Assembly: GCF_000721105.1 (NCBI RefSeq)
Contig: NZ_JOEV01000019.1
Location: 1 to 64,000 of the forward strand
Direction of reading: 5' to 3'
DNA from: Streptomyces cellulosae
Lineage (GTDB): Bacteria; Actinomycetota; Actinomycetes; Streptomycetales; Streptomycetaceae
DNA: 64,000 bases
Shown here: piece by piece, positions 63,367 to 64,000 of the stretch
Position numbering within the stretch: the first letter of the stretch is position 1
How the letters are laid out: each line of letters begins with the position of its first letter
Notes under the pieces: model-generated
Database searches by the model: none
What the model saw: the letters and a program-made list of their open reading frames with translations, nothing else
What the model was told of the DNA's origin: nothing
Program-made: the position numbers and the translations under genes

Positions 63367-64000
63367 TCAGGCCTTCGGTACCCGCACGATCAGCGCGTCA
63401 CCCTGACCGCCACCACCGCACAGCGCGGCCGCGCCCACGCCGCCGCCGCGCCGCTTGAGCTCCAGCGCCAGGTGCAGGACGAGACGGGCGCCGGACATGC
63501 CGATCGGGTGGCCGAGGGCGATCGCGCCGCCGTTGACATTCACCCGTTCGGTGGACACTCCAAGGTCCTTCATTGACTGCACCGCGACCGCCGCGAAGGC
63601 CTCGTTGATCTCGATCAGGTCGAGGTCGGAGACCTCCAGGCCCTCCTTCTTCAGGGCGTGCGCGATGGCGTTCGACGGCTGGGACTGCAGAGAGTTGTCC
63701 GGGCCCGCCACGTTGCCGTGGGCGCCGATCTCCGCGATCCACTCCAGGCCGAGCTCCTGCGCCTTCGCCTTGCTCATCACGACGACCGCGGCGGCACCGT
63801 CGGAGATCTGCGAGGCCGAGCCCGCCGTGATCGTGCCGTCCTTGGTGAACGCCGGGCGCAGCTTGCCCAGGGACTCCGCCGTGGTCTCGGCGCGGATGCC
63901 CTCGTCCTTGCCGAAGACGACCGGCTCGCCCTTGCGCTGCGGGATCTCCACCGGGGTGATCTCGGCGTCGAACAGGCCGTTCTTCTGGGCGGCGGCGGCG
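63367..64000 (-). CDS. acetyl-CoA acetyltransferase (thiolase), C-terminal part
   Basis: The last ~211 residues of a thiolase, open to the right window edge. The C-terminal half includes the catalytic His in [19 protein letters not shown] and Cys in [13 protein letters not shown]; the N-terminal nucleophile Cys is outside. The INEAFAA motif is present. It condenses or cleaves acetoacetyl-CoA. Beside meaB, it is part of the acyl-CoA block; the S. coelicolor gene in this place is an acetoacetyl-CoA thiolase. Confidence 0.9.
   Translation of the reverse strand, partial: AAAAQKNGLFDAEITPVEIPQRKGEPVVFGKDEGIRAETTAESLGKLRPAFTKDGTITAGSASQISDGAAAVVVMSKAKAQELGLEWIAEIGAHGNVAGPDNSLQSQPSNAIAHALKKEGLEVSDLDLIEINEAFAAVAVQSMKDLGVSTERVNVNGGAIALGHPIGMSGARLVLHLALELKRRGGGVGAAALCGGGGQGDALIVRVPKA

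Overview
The window looks like a chromosomal segment of a Streptomyces. Base composition is very GC-rich with strong third-position GC, GTG and TTG starts are frequent, and the gene order matches the conserved glgE-to-thiolase stretch of Streptomyces core chromosomes (in S. coelicolor, from memory, around SCO5443 down to SCO5399). No rRNA, tRNA or CRISPR array was recognised.

Layout. 1-6340: GlgE-pathway alpha-glucan operon (glgE 3' end, treS, mak, glgB); treS is a pseudogene with several internal deletions, and GlgB carries a long histone-H1-like Lys/Ala tail. 6427-11098: a P450 without the usual ExxR motif, a HelR/HelD-type RNA polymerase-recycling ATPase, and a translationally coupled merR-trx pair. 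11242-20051: accessory stretch with regulator/enzyme pairs that share palindromic operators (MarR/hydrolase, LysR/SDR, TetR/SDR), a LuxR fragment, an IS remnant that truncated a DUF427 gene, an orphan egtA and a DUF2127 membrane protein. 20134-28827: DHA2 exporter with TetR, dctA with its two-component system, a VOC protein behind a regulator remnant, and an XRE protein. 28911-35072: central carbon genes pfkA, pta-ackA and pyk. 35226-39477: a secreted 1252-residue toxin-like protein with an overlapping downstream gene that may be its immunity protein. 39884-44237: DUF6230/DUF6114/secreted Ser-Asp-rich protein operon and a YbbN-like thioredoxin. 44490-50369: second accessory stretch with TetR, a WhiJ-type ATPase/XRE/DUF397 trio, a truncated integrase, a stand-alone HflX N-terminal-like protein, a TetX-like monooxygenase and a transposase tail. 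50366-63999: icmA, DUF3817 proteins, MarR regulators, an MFS transporter, three tandem AIM24 genes, an OmpR-type two-component system with a PepSY protein, meaB and a thiolase (cut by the window end).

Functional threads. GlgE, Mak and GlgB make branched alpha-glucan through maltose-1-phosphate; the broken treS would cut the local trehalose-to-maltose feed unless a second copy exists. pfkA, pyk and pta-ackA link glycolysis to acetyl-phosphate overflow. dctA with its kinase/regulator handles C4-dicarboxylates. icmA, meaB and thiolase belong to acyl-CoA and B12-dependent metabolism. The two accessory stretches, the toxin island and their scars are where the novelty lies.
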